A DNA stretch of 35,285 bases from Chloroflexia bacterium (GTDB lineage: Bacteria > Chloroflexota > Chloroflexia > DTKN01), in NCBI GenBank assembly GCA_016928715.1, contig JAFGKG010000010.1, forward strand, positions 1 through 35,285, written 5' to 3'. Each line of letters begins with the position of its first letter. Position 1 is the stretch's first letter. The notes beneath the pieces are model-generated. The model saw nothing but the letters and a program-made list of their open reading frames with translations. It was not told where the DNA came from and made no database searches. The translations under genes were made by a program, and so were the position numbers. Below, piece by piece: positions 24,275 to 31,161 of the stretch.

Positions 24275-26133
24275 ACGAGTTCAGATTGGACAATGTGACT
24301 CCCCCGCAGCGGGAGAAAGGCTGGCTGGATCGGCTGATTTTGCTCGTCCCCATCCTCATCGTCCTGGCCGTGGTCTTGCTGGTTTTGTGGTCGGCCCAAA
24401 TTCTGCTCTGGCCCGGGGTCTATCCGGCCAAGACGACCACCCCCCTACCCGCGACAAATACGCCCAGCCCCACCGCCACAGCTGTCCCTACCACGGCAGC
24501 CCCCACCGCGCCGCCGACAGCCACTGCTAGTGCCACCCCCACCCCCACGGCGCTCACCGCGACCCTGACCCCAAGCCCGACGCTCATTCCTACACCAACC
24601 CTGGCCCCTACCCCCACAGTGGGCAGCGGCGAACTTTTGTTGGACGCGGCAAACACCGATCGCTACCAGTTGGATCCGACAACGCTGCTGCATCCCCACG
24701 GATTGGTCGTACTGGAGGGCACGGCTTATTCCATAGATGCCGGGGCATTGGTCCAAATGCCCCTCCAGGACGGGGCCCAGGCCCAGCGGCTCTTCCCAGC
24801 CGGGGGTACGGTAGAGGGGATCACCGTCGGGGAGTGGATCGCCCTGGCCCGGAGCCCGGACGGCAGCGGCCTGCTGCTTTTGGACAAACGCGGGGACGTG
24901 TACCGCTACGACCCCGCCACGGACCAGTGGAGCATTGCCCGACTGATGGACCAACGGCGCACCTCGCCCAACCCGGTCCCGGTGGCTTTGGCCTCCTACA
25001 ATCAGCACTTTTACCTGCTCGATAGCGCCTACAGCCAGATCTGGCGGCATCCCTATGACAATGTCGCCGAGGGCTACCTCCCCGGAGGGGACGCTCCCTG
25101 GGGACGCCTGGACACGGCTCTGGACCTGACCCGGGGCATGGCCCTGACCGTCGACGGCGATGTATTCGTGCTCCTGCGGGAGGGCACCACAGGGAGCGAT
25201 CCAGCCCTGATCTGTTACCGCGGCCCCACAGCCGAACCGGATACGCGCTTTGCCGCCGGCCTGGATCTGCAACTACCAACCACTCTGTACCTGGAAGCCA
25301 ACACGGAGGGCCCCCTCTATGTCGTTGACCAGCAGGGCCGGCGGCTGCGGGGCCTGGACCGGGACAGCGGGCAAATCCGGCAAAACTATGCGCTGCCCAA
25401 AGGCATCCAAATCCGAGCGGTCTATGCAAAAGCCGGCCGACTGTACCTGCTGACCCCTGGCGAACTGTACGTCTACCCCGGCAGTGGGCAGGCCCAACGT
25501 ATCCCGGGTGGGGCAGGACCACAACCGCAGGACCGCGTCGACCTGGTTGAACTGCTGTCCTGGGGACCCTTTGGCCGGCCGATCGAGGGCGTCCTCTATT
25601 TGCCCGAACGGGATTCCCTCCTGCCCGGAGCCCCTCGCGTCTATCGCTATGGCATCCACCAGGGTTGGGATCTGTACGGGGGCACCATGGGCATCGACAT
25701 TCCCTACGGCACACCGGTCCTGGCCGTGGCCGACGGTACGATCGTGCGGGCGGACTGGGACTTTCGCGAGATGACCCCCGACGAACAGGCGCAGGTCCTG
25801 GCCACCTGCGACCAGCTACACTATACGCCCCCCGAAATCCTGGATCAATTGCGCGGCCGCCAGATCTGGGTCGAGCACGAGAATGGGCTGGTGGCCCGTT
25901 ATGTCCACCTCTCGGGGATCGCCGAGGGAATAGTCACCGATACCCCGGTCGTCCAGGGACAGGTCCTGGGCTATGCGGGGAATTCGGGGACCTCCGAGTC
26001 GGTCGCCGGTACCCGCCAGGGCGTCCACCTCCACTTTGAGTTCTTTTTGCGCGGACACTACCTGGGAGAGGGCCTCTCCATCGTCGAGACACGGCGTTTG
26101 CTGCAGCAGCTCTTCTTCCCCGAGCCCGACTGA
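24271..26133 (+). CDS. Membrane-anchored M23 family metallopeptidase with beta-propeller-like region
   Basis: A 620-residue envelope endopeptidase. A single membrane helix (about 20-48) is followed by a Pro/Thr/Ala linker of roughly 65 residues with TPTP-like repeats. A beta-rich region resembling a propeller follows (about 120-440, e.g. LLDKRGDVYRYDPATDQWSIARL). The last part is an M23 (lysostaphin-like) domain with zinc ligands in HQGWD (His463, Asp467) and HLHFEF (His586, His588), and a conserved His near 547 (YVHLSG). M23 enzymes cut peptide cross-links of peptidoglycan. The start ATG overlaps the rex stop (24271-24274), so it is translationally coupled to the redox repressor, an unusual pairing. 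It is divergent from, and likely co-regulated with, the amidase. Confidence 0.85.
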   Translation: MNEFRLDNVTPPQREKGWLDRLILLVPILIVLAVVLLVLWSAQILLWPGVYPAKTTTPLPATNTPSPTATAVPTTAAPTAPPTATASATPTPTALTATLTPSPTLIPTPTLAPTPTVGSGELLLDAANTDRYQLDPTTLLHPHGLVVLEGTAYSIDAGALVQMPLQDGAQAQRLFPAGGTVEGITVGEWIALARSPDGSGLLLLDKRGDVYRYDPATDQWSIARLMDQRRTSPNPVPVALASYNQHFYLLDSAYSQIWRHPYDNVAEGYLPGGDAPWGRLDTALDLTRGMALTVDGDVFVLLREGTTGSDPALICYRGPTAEPDTRFAAGLDLQLPTTLYLEANTEGPLYVVDQQGRRLRGLDRDSGQIRQNYALPKGIQIRAVYAKAGRLYLLTPGELYVYPGSGQAQRIPGGAGPQPQDRVDLVELLSWGPFGRPIEGVLYLPERDSLLPGAPRVYRYGIHQGWDLYGGTMGIDIPYGTPVLAVADGTIVRADWDFREMTPDEQAQVLATCDQLHYTPPEILDQLRGRQIWVEHENGLVARYVHLSGIAEGIVTDTPVVQGQVLGYAGNSGTSESVAGTRQGVHLHFEFFLRGHYLGEGLSIVETRRLLQQLFFPEPD

Positions 26134-26142
26134 ACCGGAACT

Positions 26143-26204
26143 AAAAACCCTCCAAGGACACATTTTTTTCCCCCCTCCTCACCTTTGTGTCCTTGGTGGT
26201 TTTT
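26143..26204. terminator. Bidirectional hairpin terminator between convergent genes
   Basis: CCAAGGACACA (26152-26162) pairs with TGTGTCCTTGG (26186-26196). The outer AAAAACC and GGTTTTT arms extend the stem, so an oligo-U tail follows on either strand. It lies between the convergent M23 and TlpA-like genes. The rest of the gap to 26263 shows nothing. Confidence 0.7.
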
Positions 26205-26263
26205 ACATCTTGGACCGGATTGTCCGGGTTCGGGGATCCCTTGATCGGCGTCCCTCAACAGTC

Positions 26264-26779
26264 TCAGGGCATTTCCTGCAGGACGCTCGCGATAAATTTC
26301 CGGGTCATGGGCCCTACCTGGATCAGGTGAATACGTCCCCGCCGGTCAACAAATACACTGGTAGGGAGAGAGCCTACCCGATAGGTCACGGCCACAGACC
26401 CCTGCTCATCCAGCAGTACAGGAAAGGACAGCCCCATCTCTTGCGCAAACTCGTAGACGTCATCTAGATCGTCCTGATAGAGCATATCCACGGCCAGGAC
26501 AACGAGCCCTTCCTCCTCCCCCTGATAGATCTCCTCAAGCTCGCGCATCTCAACCCGGCAGGATGGGCACCAACTCGCCCAAAAATGGATCAGCACGGGC
26601 TGACCCTCAAAATCACGCAGGCTGACCTGGTTGCCATCCAGATCCTCCAAAGTAAAATCGGGCGCGCTGGCTCCTTTGCGTATCTTGACCTGGGGAGGGT
26701 CCACCTTGTCGCCACAGCCAGCCAACAACACCAGGGCCAAACAGCCTAGTATCAGGACCCGGCTCGCCTGTCTACGCAT
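26264..26779 (-). CDS. TlpA/ResA-like thiol-disulfide oxidoreductase lipoprotein
   Basis: Extracytoplasmic thioredoxin-fold protein of 171 residues that reduces or exchanges disulfides, for example during cytochrome c maturation. The N-terminus is a lipoprotein signal with lipobox LLAGC (lipid-carrying Cys22). The thioredoxin core has APDFTLEDLDGNQVSLRDFEGQPVLIHFWASWCPSCRVEM with the WCPSC active site (Cys71, Cys74) and a downstream cis-Pro motif SLPTSVFVD. The ATG at 26779 is preceded by GGAGG. It lies 47 bases after the AlbA-type regulator gene on the same strand and is likely co-transcribed with it. No ccd or cytochrome genes are nearby, so its partner is unknown. Confidence 0.87.
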   Translation of the reverse strand: MRRQASRVLILGCLALVLLAGCGDKVDPPQVKIRKGASAPDFTLEDLDGNQVSLRDFEGQPVLIHFWASWCPSCRVEMRELEEIYQGEEEGLVVLAVDMLYQDDLDDVYEFAQEMGLSFPVLLDEQGSVAVTYRVGSLPTSVFVDRRGRIHLIQVGPMTRKFIASVLQEMP

Positions 26780-26826
26780 CTGTTTTTACCTCCGCCTCTT
26801 GCTGCTCCGCAGTCACCGTGCTCGCC

Positions 26827-28206
26827 TCACCTCAGAATATAATAGGTCGCCCGCCGTTCCCCTACCTTCAAAATCATGCCCCGGGAAAGCAAGTCGACAA
26901 AGTCTCGCCGCAAGGTCTCGGCGCTCACTTGAGGACAGAGCTCCTGGTATTCACGGCTGGTGATGCTGCCCTGCTCGTTCAGATAAATCAGGGCCTGGAC
27001 CTGACGTTCATTGAGACCAAGGCGGGCCAGCGCTCGTGGATCAGTGGGGGTGCTTTCAAGAGCCATCTCTTTGGGTCCATAGAGGGTCAGGGAAAAACTG
27101 GCCCTCAGCTCGGACAAGTCCGGCTCCGGAAGATGGGCCTCCTCCATCAGGGAGACCATCCGCCGGAGGCCATGGCCCAATTGTTCGCCAAAGCCCAGCT
27201 CCGCCAATATCCGCGCAATCACCGCGTTGCGGGCAAAACGCTCCTGCAGCAAATTGTCCACCGTGATCGGTCCAGGCAGCCGGCCCGGACTATGGACCTC
27301 AATACGATTTTGGAACAGGGCCACCCGAATCGAGTCGCCGGTCAGACTATAGTCCCGATGGACCACTGCATTGACGAGGGCCTCCCGAATCACCGGCAGG
27401 GGGTACTCTGGGACCTGGACCCGCTCTCCATCAACCAACATACGCCCCCGACGCATATGTTTCTGCAGAAAAGCCAGGGCCTCCTGTATTTGCTCTGCAA
27501 GGGAGCCACCCACCTGCTCGCGCAGGGGGTCCTCCTCGGGGGTGATACCGTCATGCTGGGACAACAGAATCTGGGCCTGCGGCAACCAATCCTGCGGGGC
27601 GCGGCCAAAAAGCAGCAGGCCGGCGTGGGTGGGAACAAGTCCCTGCTCGGTCTCGACCAGGCAGCCACGCGTTTGCAGGAACTCGAGTTGCTCATCGGGG
27701 TCTTGGGCCATCTGCTCATAATATGCTTTGACCTGGCCCATACTCAGGTCCTTCAGGCTAGCGCCTTCCGGCACCAGCGCCTCAAAGCCGTTCGGGCTGC
27801 GCTCTAGCAGCAGGCTCCGCAGCTCGATTCCGCTGAGGGGCAGGGATTTGTCTTGCGCGCGATACAGGTAGCGGCCCCGCCAGTGATAGACCTGCCTCGC
27901 TGTGGCCGGCACGGATACGACGAGCAGGGCTTGGCCATCGATCGAGGTGATCTCGGGATCGGGCAAATCCATCGGGGGGACACACTGCGCGGCAACCTCC
28001 AAGACAAAGAGGAGGCCGGCCTCGGCATCCTCCAGCCCCTCCAGCTGGGCGCGCCTTCGACCGCGCACGCCCAAGAGGATGTGTCCCCCGTGGGTATTGG
28101 CCATCGCGGCCAGGGCCTCCCCCAACCGCCGGGCACTGCTGTTGCCCGGAAGAAAGACCAACGTAGGACTCTGTCCCTGCTCGATCCATTCTCGGACTTG
28201 CATCAT
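26827..28206 (-). CDS. AlbA_2/Schlafen-type ATP-binding transcriptional regulator
   Basis: A 459-residue member of the COG2865-type family. The N-terminal AlbA_2 (Schlafen-like) domain contains ARRLGEALAAMANTHGGHILLGV and VVSVPATARQVYHWRGRYLYRAQDKS. The central HATPase_c_4 region includes LPVIREALVNAVVHRDYSLTGDSIRVALFQNRIEVHSPGRLPGPITVDNLL. The C-terminus resembles a winged helix (LNERQVQALIYLNEQGSITSREYQELCPQVSAETLRRDFVDLL). Such proteins are predicted DNA- or RNA-binding regulators; their targets are rarely known. ATG 28206 (or the next ATG) follows AGGAAG. The promoter at 28253-28281 has a short palindrome over its -35 box, so it may regulate itself. Confidence 0.85.
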   Translation of the reverse strand: MMQVREWIEQGQSPTLVFLPGNSSARRLGEALAAMANTHGGHILLGVRGRRRAQLEGLEDAEAGLLFVLEVAAQCVPPMDLPDPEITSIDGQALLVVSVPATARQVYHWRGRYLYRAQDKSLPLSGIELRSLLLERSPNGFEALVPEGASLKDLSMGQVKAYYEQMAQDPDEQLEFLQTRGCLVETEQGLVPTHAGLLLFGRAPQDWLPQAQILLSQHDGITPEEDPLREQVGGSLAEQIQEALAFLQKHMRRGRMLVDGERVQVPEYPLPVIREALVNAVVHRDYSLTGDSIRVALFQNRIEVHSPGRLPGPITVDNLLQERFARNAVIARILAELGFGEQLGHGLRRMVSLMEEAHLPEPDLSELRASFSLTLYGPKEMALESTPTDPRALARLGLNERQVQALIYLNEQGSITSREYQELCPQVSAETLRRDFVDLLSRGMILKVGERRATYYILR

Positions 28207-28252
28207 CGACTTCCTGCCCAAGTAAAGCTGCGCCGCCCGCTGACTAGGGCGC

Positions 28253-28287
28253 ATTGTATCGCAAAAACATCCTCCCTGCAAGCAGGG
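28253..28287 (-). promoter_or_regulatory. Promoter of AlbA-type regulator with overlapping palindrome
   Basis: On the minus strand TTGCAG (28276-28281) and TACAAT (28253-28258), 17 bases apart. The palindrome CCCTGCAAGCAGGG (28274-28287) covers the -35 box and could be an operator. The sequence from 28288 to 28382 shows no gene. Confidence 0.65.
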
Positions 28288-28382
28288 ACCTCGGCCTTGA
28301 ACCGGCCTCATCACTGCAGCCGGCCATACTAAAAGTTCCGCTGACCACCAGCGGGCGACGCCCCGGCCCAGCCCTCAGCGCT

Positions 28383-28411
28383 AAAATACTTGTGCCTGGC
28401 GCAAGTATTTT
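28383..28411 (-). terminator. Hairpin terminator after half-ferritin pair
   Basis: AAAATACTTG and CAAGTATTTT form a perfect ten-bp stem (extendable to 13 with one wobble) with a three-base loop, ending in a T-rich arm on the minus strand. It lies about 80 bases after the stop at 28493. Confidence 0.65.
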
Positions 28412-28492
28412 CTCACGCTCAGTCCGATGCCTGGCTGGGTCAATTTGGGTATCAAGCGGGCCAGATCGGGTGGGTCTGATCCGCGGATGATT

Positions 28493-28669
28493 TTACAGTT
28501 TGTCCAGATACTGCCGCAGCAGATCGGCGTGGGTATCTTCTTCGTAGGCCAGCTTGAGCAGCATATCGCGGCCGGCCCCATCCTCTGTCTGCGCGGCAAT
28601 TAACTCGTACTTTTGCTTGGCCGCCTCTTCCTCAACGATCATCATTTCTAAAAAGGTCTTGAGATTCAT
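28493..28669 (-). CDS. Half-ferritin: single helical-hairpin ferritin-like protein (second)
   Basis: A 58-residue protein that looks like one half of a rubrerythrin-type four-helix bundle. Helix 1 carries Glu14 and Tyr21 (EEEAAKQKYELIAAQ) and helix 2 carries Glu44 and His47 (KLAYEEDTHADLLRQYL), the E-x6-Y and E-x-x-H pattern of di-iron ferritin-like carboxylates. Two copies would be needed to make a four-helix bundle, as in encapsulated ferritin, so it probably dimerises with itself or its neighbour. ATG 28669 follows AGGAGCGAGG. It is downstream of a second half-ferritin (28717-28929), with a terminator hairpin at 28383-28411. Function is inferred from the motif. Confidence 0.72.
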   Translation of the reverse strand: MNLKTFLEMMIVEEEAAKQKYELIAAQTEDGAGRDMLLKLAYEEDTHADLLRQYLDKL

Positions 28670-28716
28670 CGCCTCGCTCCTTTCAATCGCTATGCACTGC
28701 TTCCGCCAAGAACTGC

Positions 28717-28929
28717 CTACCACTCTGGACGAAAGGCCTGGTCGTACTCGTCCTGCAGACGCGTCTCGTGCCCTTGTTCCTGTTCGGCCAAAAAGAGAAA
28801 CAGTTCCTTCATCCCCGAGGTGGTGGCCATATCGGCCAGGCTCAGGTACAGCTCACGGGCTTCTTGCTCACGGCGTATGGCCAACTGCCAGGCCTCTTCC
28901 AAGGTCATATTCAATGGCTTCCTTTCCAT
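28717..28929 (-). CDS. Half-ferritin: single helical-hairpin ferritin-like protein (first)
   Basis: A 70-residue protein with the same layout as its downstream neighbour: Glu21 and Tyr28 in LAIRREQEARELYLSLADMA, then Glu51 and His54 in MKELFLFLAEQEQGHETRLQDEY. The spacing (seven between Glu and Tyr, three between Glu and His) equals that of the second protein, so both derive from one ancestral hairpin. It resembles the first half of rubrerythrin-family sequences, and no rubredoxin domain is present. ATG 28929 follows AGGAGG by eight bases. It is transcribed from 29015-29043, divergent from rsfS. Possible roles are iron storage or peroxide reduction as a homo- or heterodimer; this is inferred. 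Confidence 0.75.
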   Translation of the reverse strand: MERKPLNMTLEEAWQLAIRREQEARELYLSLADMATTSGMKELFLFLAEQEQGHETRLQDEYDQAFRPEW

Positions 28930-29014
28930 AAGAGACTCCTCCTCTATCCAGATCGCAATAGATCTGCCTGTAACCCATGTGTCTAACCGGCGTCATATTT
29001 GGCGAACCGCACGT

Positions 29015-29043
29015 ATTGTACTACACCCTGCCTGGACGCGCAA
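29015..29043 (-). promoter_or_regulatory. Promoter of half-ferritin pair
   Basis: On the minus strand TTGCGC (29038-29043) and TACAAT (29015-29020), 17 bases apart, with TGTAG before the -10 box. Confidence 0.7.
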
Positions 29044-29106
29044 GGTGTGGGCACACCAAAGAGCAGCGTGATCCCGGTGAACGATTAAAAACCTGCTGGC
29101 CCCAAC

Positions 29107-29135
29107 TTGCGTGCGTTGGCAGGCTGTAGTACAAT
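29107..29135 (+). promoter_or_regulatory. Promoter of rsfS
   Basis: TTGCGT (29107-29112) and TACAAT (29130-29135), 17 bases apart, with TGTAG before the -10 box. The leader is about 180 bases, GC rich, and contains a 20-codon open frame from ATG 29291 that ends inside rsfS. Confidence 0.75.
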
Positions 29136-29319
29136 AGTCATAGGTTGTTGGCTTTCTGCGGTCGGGCCGGCAAATCGGCTACAGGCCCCACGGTGGTCGC
29201 CGCGGCCTTGGAGGGCCCGGTCAGCATCGAAAATGTCCCCGTCGGAGCACCGGCAGGCGGAATCACGCGGGCCCCGTCAACAAGCGGGCTATGTTCAACC
29301 TAGAACAGGGAGGTCCAAA

Positions 29320-29664
29320 ATCGAACCACGCCAATTGGCCAATACTTTGATGGAACTCGTTGCGGAGAAAAAGGCCAGCCGCATTGTGCTGCTGGATTTG
29401 AGCGGCGTCTCTTTGATCGCGGACTATTTTGTCATCTGCACGGTAGAGAGCGCCCGGCAGTTGCAGGCCATCGTTGAGATCGTCTCAGAGCACAAACAGG
29501 AGCTGGGGCGGTCCCTGGTGCGGACAGAGGGCACGCCCGATAGTGGCTGGATCTTGATGGATTTCAGCTCGGTGATTTTACACGCTTTTAACCAGGAGCA
29601 ACGCGCCTACTACCAACTAGAGGATCTTTGGAGTCACGCCCGCGTTCTGACGGTTATCCCCTAG
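29320..29664 (+). CDS. rsfS: Ribosome silencing factor RsfS
   Basis: RsfS (DUF143/Iojap family) binds L14 and blocks subunit joining during starvation. The core is QLANTLMELVAEKKASRIVLLDLSGVSLIADYFVICTVESARQLQAIVEIV, followed by EGTPDSGWILMDFSSVILHAFNQEQRAYYQLEDLW, all family hallmarks. The open frame reaches far upstream, but the family N-terminus begins near IEPRQLA. A strong GGGAGG (29308-29313) sits six bases before an AUC codon at 29320, while the nearest in-frame ATG downstream (29350) would remove the first helix. An in-frame ATG at 29233 has only a distant GGAGGG. I favour AUC, which gives 114 residues, the normal length, but with moderate confidence. It ends at a shared CTAG with the convergent gene. 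Confidence 0.9.
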   Translation: MEPRQLANTLMELVAEKKASRIVLLDLSGVSLIADYFVICTVESARQLQAIVEIVSEHKQELGRSLVRTEGTPDSGWILMDFSSVILHAFNQEQRAYYQLEDLWSHARVLTVIP

Positions 29665-30056
29665 AAACAGCCCAACTGACAATGGATGATGTGTATCCCC
29701 AGAGCATCGACCGCCTGACCGACCTCCGACCGGGACCGCTCGAGGCGGCGGGCAATGGCCCAGGCCTGGGCACAGGACAAGGTGCCCTCCTCCTGGGCGG
29801 ACTCGATTTGCTGCCGCAGCTCCGGCGCAAGCTGCTCTGGCGATAAGGCCTGCTCTTTGGTCGGCCCCTTGGCCACCCCGAACAAGCCCAGTTGGCACCA
29901 CCCGAGCCGCACGTCCAGGGCCTCCGCTGCCGCGGCTACCTCCTGCGGGCTGTACCCTTGCTCGCGGGCAATGGCAAAAGCCTCCGCACAGGGCAGCCGC
30001 TGCTCGCGCAGGCGCGAGCGAATGATCGCGGCGAGTTCGGCATTTACTTGGGTCAT
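29661..30056 (-). CDS. Tandem-repeat CQLG-motif protein, function unknown
   Basis: A 131-residue protein built of two copies of one roughly 50-residue unit, with a 72-residue period. Unit 1 (8-60) has Cys23, AFAIA and Cys54 in WCQLGLFG. Unit 2 (80-131) has Cys95, AWAIA and Cys126 in HCQLGCF. The Cys-to-Cys spacing is exactly 31 in both, and VG-x-A-x-D-A-L-x-I precedes each second cysteine. The pattern of short helices suggests a helix-turn-helix fold, possibly holding a metal or a disulfide. I do not recognise a named family. ATG 30056 follows GGGAGG. It is the third gene after the response regulator and pterin methyltransferase, so it may work with that enzyme. The product ends right after CQLGCF. 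Confidence 0.75.
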   Translation of the reverse strand: MTQVNAELAAIIRSRLREQRLPCAEAFAIAREQGYSPQEVAAAAEALDVRLGWCQLGLFGVAKGPTKEQALSPEQLAPELRQQIESAQEEGTLSCAQAWAIARRLERSRSEVGQAVDALGIHIIHCQLGCF

Positions 30057-30107
30057 ATAGCCTCCCAGAGCGGGGCCCGCACGGCCCCCCTTTTCGCTTG
30101 CCCTATG

Positions 30108-30162
30108 CCCATCGAGGCCCCTACGGACCTCGTCATTTCGATCCGTTTGAAGCCTCGATGGG
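30108..30162 (-). repeat. Inverted repeat between methyltransferase and CQLG genes
   Basis: CCCATCGAGGC (30108-30118) and GCCTCGATGGG (30152-30162) are perfect 11-base arms around a 33-base interior that itself starts CGGA and ends near TCCG. It sits in the 127-base gap between two genes of one strand, so it may adjust expression or be a palindromic insertion. Confidence 0.6.
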
Positions 30163-30183
30163 CCGGTCAAATATGCCACCCTA

Positions 30184-31143
30184 CTAATAGCGCAGGTAAT
30201 CGTCGGCGAAAATAACCTCGTTGCGCAGGATGCGCACGGTCTTGTAGAGAGCGGCCTGCTCTGGATCGTCCATGTCGACATCCCCCGGTCCAAAGCTGCC
30301 CATCTCCATCGCCTGCACCTTGTCATAGAGGCGCAGCAGGGCCTGGTTCATAGCGCTGCTCTCGTCGCGCTCCTCGACAACGCGCACCCATTCCATCAAC
30401 TCTAGATCCAAGGGGTCGCAGATGGCCGAATCCAGGCCGGCCCCTAACATCATGACCAAAAAGGTGCGGTTGATCAGGCTGCGGTTTTCGTGGGGCACGC
30501 TGTTGGAGACATTGGAAAGACCACATGTGGTCATGGGCGCGGGATCCAAGGCCATCTTGCACATGCGTACGGCCTCAATGATCTCCTTGGGGTGTTCTTG
30601 CATCCCCTTCACCGTCAGAACGACCGGGTCGATGTACAGATCCTGCACGGGGAGCCCGTACTCCAGCGCCGGCGGGATGAGCTGCTCCAACGCAATGTTC
30701 ACCCGCTCGTCGGTGCTGACCGGCATGCCCGTCTGCTCCAAGGTCAAACCGACCACGCCGGCGCCGTATTCCACGGCCAGGGAGAAAATGCGCTCCGTGC
30801 GCGCGGCATCCCCAACCAGTGAGCCCGGGTTGAGCATGTCCTTAGCCTGAATCCCCTTGGCCGCCCGCAGCGACCGCGCCACCTTCAATCCGGTCTCGAT
30901 AGCGTCCAGGTTGGTCGTATCAAAGGATAGCGGTACGTCCACCACCTCGCTGACGGTCTCGACCAGCCAGGTCATGACCTCGGGCCCGTCCTTTTTGCGC
31001 GGACCGATGTTGAGGTCGATCATGTGGCTGCCGGCCTCGACCAGGGACTGGGCCAACTGCTGCAGAAAAACCGCGTCCCGCTCTTGGAGCGCCCGCTTGA
31101 CTTGGGTGGCCCGGATTTGAATGTTTTCGCCAATGACGAACAT
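30184..31143 (-). CDS. Pterin-binding (methyltetrahydrofolate:corrinoid) methyltransferase
   Basis: A 319-residue protein of the dihydropteroate synthase/MeTr superfamily that transfers a methyl group between methyltetrahydrofolate and a corrinoid protein. The barrel motifs are IGENIQI, SHMIDLNIGPRKKDGPEVMTWLVETV, VPLSFDTTNLDAIETGL, GVVGLTLEQTGMP and TTCGLSNVSNSVPHENRSLINRTFLVMMLGAGLDSAICDPLD. The family enzyme AcsE is near 260 residues, and here a C-terminal extension of about 55 residues (from DESSAMNQALL) is added. ATG 31143 follows AGGAGG. It lies 18 bases after a NarL-type regulator in the same operon. No other Wood-Ljungdahl gene is present in the window, so a demethylation role is possible too. 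Confidence 0.85.
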   Translation of the reverse strand: MFVIGENIQIRATQVKRALQERDAVFLQQLAQSLVEAGSHMIDLNIGPRKKDGPEVMTWLVETVSEVVDVPLSFDTTNLDAIETGLKVARSLRAAKGIQAKDMLNPGSLVGDAARTERIFSLAVEYGAGVVGLTLEQTGMPVSTDERVNIALEQLIPPALEYGLPVQDLYIDPVVLTVKGMQEHPKEIIEAVRMCKMALDPAPMTTCGLSNVSNSVPHENRSLINRTFLVMMLGAGLDSAICDPLDLELMEWVRVVEERDESSAMNQALLRLYDKVQAMEMGSFGPGDVDMDDPEQAALYKTVRILRNEVIFADDYLRY

Positions 31144-31161
31144 AGAGTCCTCCTTGTCTCC

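Noticed and set aside
24420-24660. Repeated Pro/Thr codons that look like a short-period DNA repeat
   Set aside because: They encode the Thr/Pro linker of the M23 peptidase in frame. They are low-complexity coding sequence, not a CRISPR or satellite.
28207-28314. Longer N-terminus for the AlbA-type regulator
   Set aside because: The extension covers the promoter at 28253-28281 and is not similar to the family; the ATG at 28206 has a ribosome-binding site.
29151-29303. Small open frame in the rsfS leader reading VVAAALEGPVSIENVPVGAP
   Set aside because: Protein-like, but it has no start codon with a ribosome-binding site and no recognisable family. Kept only as part of the leader description.
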